Below, one piece after another: positions 1 to 6,286 of a stretch of DNA of 10,200 nt. The first letter of the stretch is position 1. Every line of letters begins with the position of its first letter. Location: assembly GCA_002388005.1 (NCBI GenBank), contig DGLO01000049.1, forward strand, positions 1 through 10,200, written 5' to 3'. The notes below the pieces were generated by a model. It was not told the DNA's origin, ran no database searches, and saw nothing but the letters and a program-made list of their open reading frames with translations. Origin of the DNA: Candidatus Neomicrothrix sp. UBA4542 (GTDB lineage Bacteria; Actinomycetota; Acidimicrobiia; Acidimicrobiales; Poriferisodalaceae). The position numbers and the translations under genes are program-made.

Positions 1-672
1 TGGATCACAAATGCGGGAATTGCTGATCTCGCGATCGTGTGGGCCAACAGCGACGAAGGCTTTCGAGGTTTCTTGGTACCCACCGACTCCGACGGATTTG
101 AGGCCCGAAAGATTCAGAACAAATTGTCGCTTCGAGCTTCGGTTACTGGAGAGTTCTACATGGACGACGTGGTCGTTCCAGAGTCAATGCGTCTGCCCGA
201 CGCCGTCAGCATCGGCGCTCCGCTCAGTTGTCTCAGCGAAGCCCGTTACGGCATCGCGTTCGGAGCAGTCGGCGTAGCCCGCGACTGCTACAACGCTGCT
301 CTTGACTACCAGCAAGGTCGCCCACAATTCGGGAAACCTCTTTCAAGTTTTCAGATCAGCCAAATCAAGTTCGCTGACATGCTGACCCAAATGACCAACG
401 CGAATCTCCAGGCGATGACACTCGGAAAACTAAAAGAAGCTCACACCGTCCGGCCGTATCACATCTCGATGGCAAAGAGACATAACTGTCGAGTGGCTAT
501 CGATACCGCCCGCACTGCACGCGCGATGATGGGTGCCAATGGCGTAAGCACCGAATACAGCCCCATGCGTCACGCGAACAACATGGAATCTGTCATGACC
601 TATGAAGGAACCGAAGAAGTCCATGGCCTAATCCTGGGCCAAGAAATCACCGGAATCCCGGCGTTCCGATGA
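1..672 (+). CDS. gcdH: Glutaryl-CoA dehydrogenase-type acyl-CoA dehydrogenase, C-terminal part (5' end outside window)
   Basis: FAD-dependent acyl-CoA dehydrogenase. The glutaryl-CoA subgroup oxidises and decarboxylates glutaryl-CoA to crotonyl-CoA in lysine and tryptophan breakdown in the cytoplasm. The frame is open from base 1, and the first residues (WITNAGIADLAIVWA) match the middle beta domain of this family, so the gene starts before the window. About 223 residues are visible, against roughly 390-400 in a full protein. Family signatures are KLSLRASVTGEFYMDDV, CLSEARYGIAFG, GRPQFGKPL and the terminal YEGTEEVHGLILG. The Glu of YEGT (codon 604-606) is at the position of the catalytic base in glutaryl-CoA dehydrogenases. 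The stop overlaps the ATG of the next gene by 4 bases, which suggests coupled translation. Another acyl-CoA substrate cannot be excluded without the N-terminal part. Confidence 0.88.
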   Translation, partial: WITNAGIADLAIVWANSDEGFRGFLVPTDSDGFEARKIQNKLSLRASVTGEFYMDDVVVPESMRLPDAVSIGAPLSCLSEARYGIAFGAVGVARDCYNAALDYQQGRPQFGKPLSSFQISQIKFADMLTQMTNANLQAMTLGKLKEAHTVRPYHISMAKRHNCRVAIDTARTARAMMGANGVSTEYSPMRHANNMESVMTYEGTEEVHGLILGQEITGIPAFR

Positions 673-1319
673 ACGATTTCAACCTCAGCGAAGTCGACCG
701 GCTACTCACCACCACCAAACAAGTCCGCAAACGGCTCGATCTCACTCGCGACGTGCCCACAGAACTACTGCTCGAATGCATAGAAGTAGCAGGGCATGCA
801 CCAGTAGGCGGCAACCTTGAACGAAACCGTTGGATCATCGTCACCGACCCCGAACTCAAAGCCGAAATAGCTCACTATTACAGCGAAGTGGGGCGCCCCT
901 ATCTCGCTGCCAGTGCAGACATACGCACCGATGAACGAACCGAACGGGTGATTGAATCATCAGTTCATCTCATCGACCATCTCCACGAAGTTCCCGCTCT
1001 GGTCATCCCTTTGCGCCTGGATCGTCCACCAGCCGGCGAAAACAATGAAGGCTCCGCTGGAGGCTGGTGGGGTTCGGTGCTGCCCGGCGTCTGGAGCTTC
1101 CAACTTGCCGCTCGCGCTAGAGGCTTGGGGTCCACTTGGACAACGTTTCATCTCGCTCACGAAGCCAAGATCTCAGAGCTTCTCGGCATTCCATCGACCG
1201 TAAGTCAGTGCGCGTTGCTACCTGTCGCGTTCTACACCGGCGACACATTCCACCCTGCCCCACGTCGTCCGGTCGAAGAAGTGACCTATTTGAACGGCTG
1301 GAAACAACCCATCCGTTAA
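669..1319 (+). CDS. Nitroreductase-family flavoprotein
   Basis: A 216-residue protein of the nitroreductase superfamily, which are normally FMN-dependent NAD(P)H oxidoreductases acting as cytoplasmic homodimers. Visible family features are an N-terminal arginine-rich segment (VRKRLD, about residues 19-24) where the flavin phosphate is usually bound, a central APVGGNLERNRWIIV segment matching the family's APtgsN..pWrw-type motif, and a C-terminal LLPVAFYTG followed by PAPRRPVEEVTY, typical of the actinobacterial branch. The ATG lies inside the stop codon of the upstream acyl-CoA dehydrogenase (ATGA overlap), so the two are probably co-translated and may share a catabolic role; that functional link is inference. 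The substrate cannot be told from sequence. The gap to the next gene is about 70 bases and holds no recognisable signal. Confidence 0.85.
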   Translation: MNDFNLSEVDRLLTTTKQVRKRLDLTRDVPTELLLECIEVAGHAPVGGNLERNRWIIVTDPELKAEIAHYYSEVGRPYLAASADIRTDERTERVIESSVHLIDHLHEVPALVIPLRLDRPPAGENNEGSAGGWWGSVLPGVWSFQLAARARGLGSTWTTFHLAHEAKISELLGIPSTVSQCALLPVAFYTGDTFHPAPRRPVEEVTYLNGWKQPIR

Positions 1320-1390
1320 CCGGCACCTCAAATCTCCTTGACGGTCACCGAGTTCGCCGCCCGCTACCTGGGTTGACCGATACTGGATGG

Positions 1391-2788
1391 GTGACCGTGA
1401 GCGGCGATTCTCAAAAGAACATCTACTGCGACTCCGAGTGCGGTTCACTTGTTCGCCCCGGCGATGTCATCTTTCCCAACGGTGCGGCCGCTGAAGCAGC
1501 CGGCTACCGGTCGTGTCTGACCTGTCGCCCTCGGTTATGTGGTGGCATACCCCCGGTCAAAGACGCACCGCCTGTAGTTGAAACCGCTCTCCTCCTCATC
1601 AAAGAAGGTTTCCTCAACGATCAGTCAGAAACAGCGTTAGCTGCTCGCCTCAGATGCAGTCACCACTATCTACGGCGGACCATGATTCGTCACCTTGGCG
1701 CGAGCCCCACACAGATCAGTCGCTACCGGCAAACACAGTTTGCTCGACAACTCGCGACCGAAACCACACTTGACGCCCCCACCATTGCCCGAGCGGTGGG
1801 ACTCACCGGACAACAACAGTTGGAGAACCTCACCACCAAAGCGTGGGGATATTCCATTGCGAGTCTGCGACGACGACCCGGCAGCCACACGCCCGCAAAT
1901 CGAAGCAGCCCCGTCGAACTTTTAGTCAGATATACCCGGCCATATTCGTTTCAACAATTGTTAGATCATCTGAAACCACGAGCGACACCCGGGGTCGAAG
2001 AAGTCACCGACAGCTCATACCGTCGAATCACACACCACAACGGAAACCCTCGGGTACTTCAGGTGGAAGACGCGCAGGACGGACAACATCTGCGGGTACA
2101 AGTGCACGGGGAGAACTACGTCAACCTCATCGACGACATGGAGCGCTTGCGGACTCTTTTCGCTATCGACGAAACCCCCGGTCCCGCAGTTGAACACTTG
2201 TCACATGACGGTCTCGTAGGGGAACTCGTTACGCAGCAACCCTGGGTGCGGGTACCGCGCTGTTGGGATCGATTCGAAGGATCGGTCCGAATAATTATTG
2301 GGCAACAAATTTCGGTGACCGCAGCCACCACCATCGCTGGTCGAATCGCTCACAAACTCGGACGGCAAATCGCAGACGACAGTGCGCTCAGTCGCTGCTT
2401 CCCCTCCGCCGCCGACCTGGTGGACGCCGATCTCAGCGGATTGGGTTTCACTAACCAAAGAAAGGCGACACTCCAACATTTCGCCGAAGCAGTCGCAGAC
2501 GGCAGTCTTGACCTCACAATGTCGGGAACCATCGAAGAAATCTCATTACGCTGGTGCGCTCTGCCGGGAATAGGCCCATGGACTGCTCAGGTGGCCGCTA
2601 TGAGGATCCTTCAACACGATGACGCTATGCCTTCTTCCGATCTAGGGATCCGCCGCAACGCGAGCGCCCTGTTTGGCATACAGATCACTGCACGGGAGTT
2701 AGATGATCGTTCCGCCCCATGGCGACCTTTCAGGTCCTGGGTCTCACAGCACCTATGGAATGCGTCTCACAAGGTCGGAACTACCTAA
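1391..2788 (+). CDS. alkA: Ada metal-binding domain / AraC HTH / AlkA DNA-3-methyladenine glycosylase fusion
   Basis: Fusion DNA-repair protein of about 465 residues. Residues 10-48 resemble the Ada N-domain. The zinc cysteines C13, C17, C42 and C45 (CDSEC and CLTC) are all present, and AAAEAAGYRSC matches the family; the first Cys is the methylphosphotriester acceptor in Ada. Residues 58-155 resemble an AraC-type HTH with the recognisable LGASPTQISRYR stretch. Residues 170-460 are an AlkA glycosylase, with GQQISVTAA, the helix-hairpin-helix segment LPGIGPWTAQVAAMR, and catalytic Asp417 in SSDLGIRR. AlkA removes alkylated bases such as 3-methyladenine. The frame is open far upstream (to 1136) inside the nitroreductase gene, so the start is uncertain: GTG 1391, GTG 1397 and TTG 1373 are candidates, none with a strong ribosome site. 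The same fusion next to ogt is known in mycobacteria. Self-regulation as an adaptive-response activator is possible. Confidence 0.88.
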   Translation: MTVSGDSQKNIYCDSECGSLVRPGDVIFPNGAAAEAAGYRSCLTCRPRLCGGIPPVKDAPPVVETALLLIKEGFLNDQSETALAARLRCSHHYLRRTMIRHLGASPTQISRYRQTQFARQLATETTLDAPTIARAVGLTGQQQLENLTTKAWGYSIASLRRRPGSHTPANRSSPVELLVRYTRPYSFQQLLDHLKPRATPGVEEVTDSSYRRITHHNGNPRVLQVEDAQDGQHLRVQVHGENYVNLIDDMERLRTLFAIDETPGPAVEHLSHDGLVGELVTQQPWVRVPRCWDRFEGSVRIIIGQQISVTAATTIAGRIAHKLGRQIADDSALSRCFPSAADLVDADLSGLGFTNQRKATLQHFAEAVADGSLDLTMSGTIEEISLRWCALPGIGPWTAQVAAMRILQHDDAMPSSDLGIRRNASALFGIQITARELDDRSAPWRPFRSWVSQHLWNASHKVGTT

Positions 2789-3282
2789 TGGACGAACCCC
2801 ATCTGCTTTGTCGAATGCCCAGCCCATTGGGTGAACTCACACTCGTAGCCACAGAAATTGGGTTACGCGCTGTGCTGTGGCCCCACGACGAGGATCGAGT
2901 CGGTCTTCCCGAATCAATGGTTCTGTCTCGAATCGACCCAGTGTTGAATATGGCCGCCCGCCAGATTGGTGAATACTTCGCGGGAGAAAGAAAAACTTTT
3001 GATGTTCCTCTCGATTTGCGGGGCACACAGTTTCAGACCGAAACGTGGAGAGCGCTCGCCGAAATCCCCTATGGGGCAACGTGGACCTATAGCCAACAAG
3101 CGGCCCATATTGGTCGCCCAAAAGCAGTTCGCGCGGTCGGCGCTGCAAACGGGCGTAATCCTGTCTCGATCGTTCTGCCCTGTCATCGAGTAATCGGCGC
3201 TGATGGTTCACTCACTGGGTTCGCCGGCGGCCTCGAAGCAAAGCGGCATCTGCTGGTTCTCGAGGGAACACTCAAGCACTAA
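2788..3282 (+). CDS. ogt: Methylated-DNA--protein-cysteine methyltransferase (O6-alkylguanine repair)
   Basis: Suicide repair enzyme of 164 residues that transfers the alkyl group from O6-alkylguanine (or O4-alkylthymine) in DNA to its own cysteine. The acceptor is Cys132 in the PCHRV motif (codon 3181-3183). The rest of the C-terminal domain is textbook: FQTETWRALAEIPYGATWTYSQ, then the Arg-bearing helix GRPKAVRAVGAANGRNP, and GFAGGLEAKRHLL at the end. The N-terminal ribonuclease-like domain starts with MPSPLGELTLVAT. ATG 2788 is chosen because it overlaps the upstream stop (TAATG) and gives the normal family length; an in-frame ATG at 2719 would add 23 residues read from inside alkA. Together with the Ada-AlkA fusion it makes a two-gene alkylation-repair unit. 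Its TAA overlaps the stop codon of the convergent gene on the other strand. Confidence 0.95.
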   Translation: MDEPHLLCRMPSPLGELTLVATEIGLRAVLWPHDEDRVGLPESMVLSRIDPVLNMAARQIGEYFAGERKTFDVPLDLRGTQFQTETWRALAEIPYGATWTYSQQAAHIGRPKAVRAVGAANGRNPVSIVLPCHRVIGADGSLTGFAGGLEAKRHLLVLEGTLKH

Positions 3283-3686
3283 ACGGTTTCGTCTTCGCCG
3301 ACCGCTTCGGTCGCGATGTCGTTCGACGCAGAACTTTCAGACGCGGGATCGGCTGGCGCTTCGGTGTCGCTTCGCTCTTCGATGTTCAGCGTTTCCGATT
3401 TTGCATCATTGTCGGCATCAGTGCCGCTCAAGCGATTCCACTCGGCTAACGCGTCCGCGTACTCGGCTTCCGCAACAGTTTTCTCCTCTGAGCCGGCGTC
3501 GCTTTGCATCAAGTCCTTGACTTTTTTTGCCGCAGCGTCGCGTCGCCTTTCCGCTTTGGCAAGAGCTTTTTGTTCTCTGTCGATCTGACGGGTGGCCACA
3601 ACGCCCTTGTTGAACTGTGCAAGCGCGGCAGCCAATCCATCATCCACCTGACCTTTGGTTGAAGAATGCGCGTCTTTGCGAGCCAT
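3279..3686 (-). CDS. Hypothetical acidic-tailed, coiled-coil-like protein
   Basis: I do not recognise a family for this 135-residue protein. It has a basic N terminus (MARKDAHSSTKG), then a long Ala/Lys/Arg/Glu-rich stretch at about residues 16-88 with no proline, compatible with a helical coiled coil (for example REQKALAKAERRRDAAAKKV). From about residue 90 the tail is strongly acidic, Ser/Thr/Glu/Asp-rich and probably disordered. There is no signal peptide or membrane segment, so it is likely cytoplasmic. ATG 3686 is chosen because a GGGAGG ribosome site lies 10 bases before it; the frame stays open upstream, but that extension runs through the tRNA-Leu gene and is not coding. It sits 63 bases downstream of the tRNA on the same strand and may share its transcript. 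The basic start with acidic tail recalls small nucleic-acid- or ribosome-associated proteins, but this is speculation. Confidence 0.72.
   Translation of the reverse strand: MARKDAHSSTKGQVDDGLAAALAQFNKGVVATRQIDREQKALAKAERRRDAAAKKVKDLMQSDAGSEEKTVAEAEYADALAEWNRLSGTDADNDAKSETLNIEERSDTEAPADPASESSASNDIATEAVGEDETV
3299..3313. terminator. Short inverted repeat just after ogt, possible weak terminator
   Basis: CGACCG and CGGTCG form a perfect 6-bp stem around a CTT loop, 16 bases past the ogt stop and inside the last codons of the convergent gene. No T-run follows on either strand, so it is not a classical intrinsic terminator. It is the only hairpin seen at this convergent junction, and termination here is inference. 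Confidence 0.25.
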
Positions 3687-3696
3687 ACGACTCGAG

Positions 3697-3702
3697 CCTC
3701 CC
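3697..3702 (-). promoter_or_regulatory. Ribosome binding site GGGAGG for the small acidic-tailed protein
   Basis: On the minus strand GGGAGG stands 10 bases before ATG 3686. It is the clearest Shine-Dalgarno match in the region and fixes the start, against the longer open frame that runs back through the tRNA. Confidence 0.6.
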
Positions 3703-3749
3703 ACATGCCGCAACATCGACGGTAACCAACGCTGCATCTCACCGTGCAG

Positions 3750-3833
3750 TGCGCGAGGAGGGACTTGAACCCTCACACCCTTGCGGGCACAGGCACCTGA
3801 AGCCTGCGCGTCTGCCAATTCCGCCACTCGCGC
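3750..3833 (-). tRNA. tRNA-Leu (anticodon CAG)
   Basis: Type II tRNA with a long variable arm, read on the minus strand. The 7-bp acceptor stem is GCGCGAG paired with CTCGCGC, followed by discriminator A at 3750. The D-arm region contains TGGCGGAATTGGCAGACGC, typical of bacterial tRNA-Leu. The anticodon stem CAGGC/GCCTG encloses the loop TTCAGGT, giving anticodon CAG for codon CUG. The T arm holds GGTTCAAGTCC. The 3' CCA is not encoded (the next bases are CTG), so it must be added after transcription. The boundaries follow from the stem pairing. Confidence 0.96.
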
Positions 3834-3902
3834 TTACAAGAACCGCCAAGGCTAGCCGCACATTGTGTTTCTTACGCACCCACCCGCGCCTCCACAGTTA
3901 CA

Positions 3903-3934
3903 GGGTCCGGCGACCCCCTACGCCCTACTGGGCG
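3903..3934. repeat. Two tandem small inverted repeats upstream of fhaA
   Basis: GGGTC and GACCC flank a 4-base CGGC centre at 3903-3916, and CGCCC and GGGCG flank a TACT centre at 3921-3934. The two are 4 bases apart and end 4 bases before the -10-like TACACT, covering where a -35 element would sit. They could be an operator pair or chance in GC-rich DNA. Confidence 0.4.
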
Positions 3935-3938
3935 GCCG

Positions 3939-3944
3939 TACACT
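3939..3944 (+). promoter_or_regulatory. Putative -10 element (TACACT) of the fhaA operon
   Basis: TACACT matches the TANNNT pattern of actinobacterial housekeeping -10 boxes. A start 7-10 bases downstream would fall at or just before the fhaA ATG at 3954, giving a leaderless or nearly leaderless mRNA. There is no convincing -35 box at the usual spacing. Confidence 0.4.
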
Positions 3945-3953
3945 CGGAGCACG

Positions 3954-4595
3954 ATGGGTTTCAAAAGCATCCGCGGATTGATACGTAACGCCCTTTCGCG
4001 CGCCTTTCGAACCGGGTTACGCCCCACAGCGTTGGGAAACAGAGTCGGTCGTCTCTTAGAAAAAGAACGAACTACCGATATCCGAGGTCACACCATTGTT
4101 CCCAACTATCTCATTTTCGCGTTATCTGAAAAAGACAGGGCTCGCTTTACCCAGGTCGAAGAAACCCTTCGACGGCAACTCATCGAAACGGCACAGGGAT
4201 ACGCACGTTCGAATGCATACGGCTTTTCCGGTCCGCTCTCTATCGACTTCGCAACAAACCCTCGATTCAGAACAGGTCGCTTCGAGTTATCTGGAGAGTT
4301 TCGAGAAGCCCCTATAGGCGACAGTGCTGTTCTGGTGACCTCTGACGGTGTTCGGGTCGAAATCACAACACCGCAGATTCTTGGCCGGAACGACGATTGT
4401 GGAGTTGTCCTTGGCGGTTCAAACGTCAGCCGTCACCACGCAGAAATCCGTGCCGACCAGCATGGCCTTTTCATCGTTGATCTAGGTTCCACCAATGGCA
4501 CCTTGGTTGCTGGGGTAGCTATCGCGACTCACCGTTTACTTCATGGAGACATCGTCACAATCGGCGACCATCACCTCCGAGTTGAGGCTGTTTGA
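3954..4595 (+). CDS. fhaA: FhaA: DUF3662 and FHA domain protein
   Basis: Cytoplasmic phosphothreonine-reader protein of 213 residues. Residues 1-100 match the FhaA N-terminal domain (DUF3662): MGFKSIRGLIRNALSRAF, then RGHTIVPNYLIFALSEKD. A short linker leads to a C-terminal FHA domain at about residues 123-213. Its core residues are visible: LGRNDDC (phosphate-contacting Arg), SRHHAEI and DLGSTNGT. In mycobacteria FhaA is phosphorylated by PknB and binds the phosphorylated pseudokinase domain of MviN/MurJ, linking kinase signalling to peptidoglycan precursor export; the same role here is inference from family and operon. The first gene of the operon, it has GGAG 4 bases before the ATG and a -10-like box just upstream. 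Its linker is shorter than in mycobacterial FhaA, which has a long disordered middle. Confidence 0.93.
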   Translation: MGFKSIRGLIRNALSRAFRTGLRPTALGNRVGRLLEKERTTDIRGHTIVPNYLIFALSEKDRARFTQVEETLRRQLIETAQGYARSNAYGFSGPLSIDFATNPRFRTGRFELSGEFREAPIGDSAVLVTSDGVRVEITTPQILGRNDDCGVVLGGSNVSRHHAEIRADQHGLFIVDLGSTNGTLVAGVAIATHRLLHGDIVTIGDHHLRVEAV

Positions 4596-5035
4596 TGTCA
4601 CCGCAACTCGTACGGCTGCTGACAATTCTGTTACTGGTCTTGATTCACTTGTTCTTTTTCAGGGTGATACGCGCGGTGTGGGTTGGGGTGCGGCCGTTAC
4701 GCGAAAATCTTCCTAAGAGAAACCGTTTTGTAAGAAATGACCGCCCAGCGAGGGTACTGGTCATCAGGACCCCCGAGACATTGTCGGGACAGCGACACGA
4801 TTTGGCGAGCGAATTGACGATTGGGCGCGCGGCGACGTGTGAAATCACGATCGACGACACCTATGCCAGCCAAATCCATGCTCGGGTGTTCCGACGCGAC
4901 GACGATCATGTATTAGAGGATTTAGGGTCAACTAACGGCACATATTTGAACAGGCAGAAAGTCTCTTCGGCGACAAATCTACAAACCGGAGACCACCTCC
5001 AGATTGGCTCAACTGTTTTTGAGGTGATGTCGTGA
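4595..5035 (+). CDS. fhaB: FhaB (FipA-like): membrane-anchored FHA domain protein
   Basis: 146-residue protein with one N-terminal membrane segment (about residues 6-30, rich in Leu/Ile/Phe), a basic juxtamembrane stretch (LPKRNRFVRNDRPAR) and a C-terminal FHA domain from about residue 55. FHA landmarks are LTIGRAATCEITIDD, SQIHARV and DLGSTNGTYLN. The FHA domain should face the cytoplasm and read phosphothreonines made by the operon's kinase. The mycobacterial homologue (FhaB/FipA) is tied to FtsZ and cell division. ATG 4595 overlaps the fhaA stop by one base (TGATG), with GAGG 7 bases upstream; the in-frame TTG at 4592 is less likely. In the usual SRHHA motif, the position after Ser-Arg is altered (SQIHA), which is common among FhaB-type domains. 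Confidence 0.92.
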   Translation: MSPQLVRLLTILLLVLIHLFFFRVIRAVWVGVRPLRENLPKRNRFVRNDRPARVLVIRTPETLSGQRHDLASELTIGRAATCEITIDDTYASQIHARVFRRDDDHVLEDLGSTNGTYLNRQKVSSATNLQTGDHLQIGSTVFEVMS

Positions 5036-6285
5036 ACGACGCACCGAAACGCCGGTTGCGGCTCTCTTGGGGAGGCGCAACTGATCAAGGCCATGTTCGA
5101 GCGAGCAATCAGGATGCCATGTACGCGGACTGGGGCCTTTTCGTCGTCGCTGACGGCATGGGCGGTCATCAGGGAGGGGAAGTCGCGGCGAACCTCGCAG
5201 TGCGTACGTTGACAAAGGCCAAACCCGAAACCCTCAACGAACTTCACGAAGCCGTGCATGACGCAAACAAAGTGGTGCACGAGACAGCGGTTGCCGAGCC
5301 CGAACTGCATGGGATGGGCACCACATTGACGGTATTGGCATTAACCCAACAAGATGAGGGTCGCCGATTCGCCGTCATAAATGTTGGAGACTCACGGGTT
5401 TATCACTATCGAGATAATCAGCTCATACAACTGACTGACGATCACAGCTATGTAGGTGAGCTAATGCGTCGGGGGGAACTCACCCAAGAAGCCGCTGCCG
5501 TTCACCCCTATAGGAACATGTTGACCCGGGCGATAGGTGTTCACGCTGAGGTTGAAGTCGACGAATGGCTTCTCGACCCAGTCGCTGGCGACCGCTTCTT
5601 GTTATGCAGCGATGGGTTGACCAACGAGATCGATGATGACGAAATCACCGAACAGCTCTCGATCAGCCACGACCCGAGCACCACCGCTAGAGAACTTGTT
5701 CGTTTGGCCAACGAGCGCGGGGGTCGGGACAATTCAACTGTGCTTGTCGTCAACGTGCAGATCGACGACATTGACAGCGAAGATGACGAAGACCTCACAG
5801 AGCCACAAGACAGCGACAAATCTCAAGTTGTTTCACTGGAAGATGAGTCGAACCCAGAAATCATTGACTCGACTGACGCGTTGGAGTTGCCATCGAAGCG
5901 TTCATCCAGCCACCCCAAAAAACAACGAAGCTGGTTGAACGACCGGGTGGGGATAAGTCTCGGAGCGGTCATCATTTCACTAGTTTTGTTGATCGCCGCT
6001 GGTGCGATGGTCGCGACGATCGGATGGTATGCCCGCGATGGTTACCACGTTGGCGTAGTTGCCGATCAGGTCGTGATTCAAAAAGGTCGGGTCGGGGGAC
6101 TGTTGTGGTTCGATCCGACATTGGAACAGTGGACTGAGATTCAGGTCGCCCAACTCAACAACCAAGACCTTCGACGTCTTACCTCGGGCAAACAACTGGC
6201 TGATTTAGCTGAGGCCCAAGCGTTCGTAGCTGATCTTCGCACTCGGCTTGTCGATCCAACCAGCGAAGCTCTGGGTGACAACTGA
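5032..6285 (+). CDS. pstP: PstP: membrane Ser/Thr protein phosphatase, PP2C family
   Basis: 417-residue metal-dependent phosphatase that reverses phosphorylation by the PknA/PknB kinases. The catalytic domain spans about residues 10-240 and keeps the PP2C metal and phosphate-site motifs: NQD (Asp28), VADGMGGHQGG (Asp41), GMGTTLT, NVGDSRVY, LCSDGLTNEI (Asp194) and GGRDNSTV (Asp233). An acidic Ser/Thr-rich linker (about 243-305) follows, then a membrane helix (about 310-333, LGAVIISLVLLIAAGAMV) and an extracellular tail of about 80 residues without a recognised fold. The start is GTG in a GTGA overlap with fhaB; GAGG lies 7 bases upstream. It shares the operon with both FHA readers and the kinase, so writer, eraser and readers are co-expressed. 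All catalytic residues I could check are intact. Confidence 0.95.
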   Translation: MNDAPKRRLRLSWGGATDQGHVRASNQDAMYADWGLFVVADGMGGHQGGEVAANLAVRTLTKAKPETLNELHEAVHDANKVVHETAVAEPELHGMGTTLTVLALTQQDEGRRFAVINVGDSRVYHYRDNQLIQLTDDHSYVGELMRRGELTQEAAAVHPYRNMLTRAIGVHAEVEVDEWLLDPVAGDRFLLCSDGLTNEIDDDEITEQLSISHDPSTTARELVRLANERGGRDNSTVLVVNVQIDDIDSEDDEDLTEPQDSDKSQVVSLEDESNPEIIDSTDALELPSKRSSSHPKKQRSWLNDRVGISLGAVIISLVLLIAAGAMVATIGWYARDGYHVGVVADQVVIQKGRVGGLLWFDPTLEQWTEIQVAQLNNQDLRRLTSGKQLADLAEAQAFVADLRTRLVDPTSEALGDN

Positions 6286-6286
6286 C

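Larger units (their letters stand above)
3834..3953. promoter_or_regulatory. Divergent intergenic region between tRNA-Leu and fhaA
   Basis: These 120 bases must hold the promoters for the tRNA (leftward) and the fhaA operon (rightward). Toward fhaA there is a -10-like TACACT at 3939-3944, ending 9 bases before the ATG, and GGAG at 3946-3949. No good -35 box is visible on either strand, and I could not place the tRNA promoter with confidence. Two inverted repeats lie at 3903-3934. Confidence 0.5.

Noticed and set aside
1136..1390. Upstream extension of the Ada-AlkA frame into the nitroreductase gene
   Set aside because: It overlaps about 180 bases of a well-supported gene in another frame, and the extra residues (Arg/Ser-rich) match nothing in Ada or AlkA.
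1375..1425. A frameshift splitting an Ada N-domain, because another frame reads DRYWMGDRERRF, loosely like the RDxRFDG region of Ada
   Set aside because: The resemblance is short and the continuation does not align; base composition gives such Arg-rich strings by chance. Noted only as a possibility to test with relatives.
3687..3827. N-terminal extension of the minus-strand small protein to an ATG at 3827
   Set aside because: These codons translate the tRNA-Leu gene itself, and the GGGAGG site before ATG 3686 gives a better start.
3617..3988. Plus-strand open frame of 123 codons across the tRNA and intergenic region
   Set aside because: It runs antisense to the small protein and tRNA genes and continues into fhaA in another frame; its translation shows no protein-family features.
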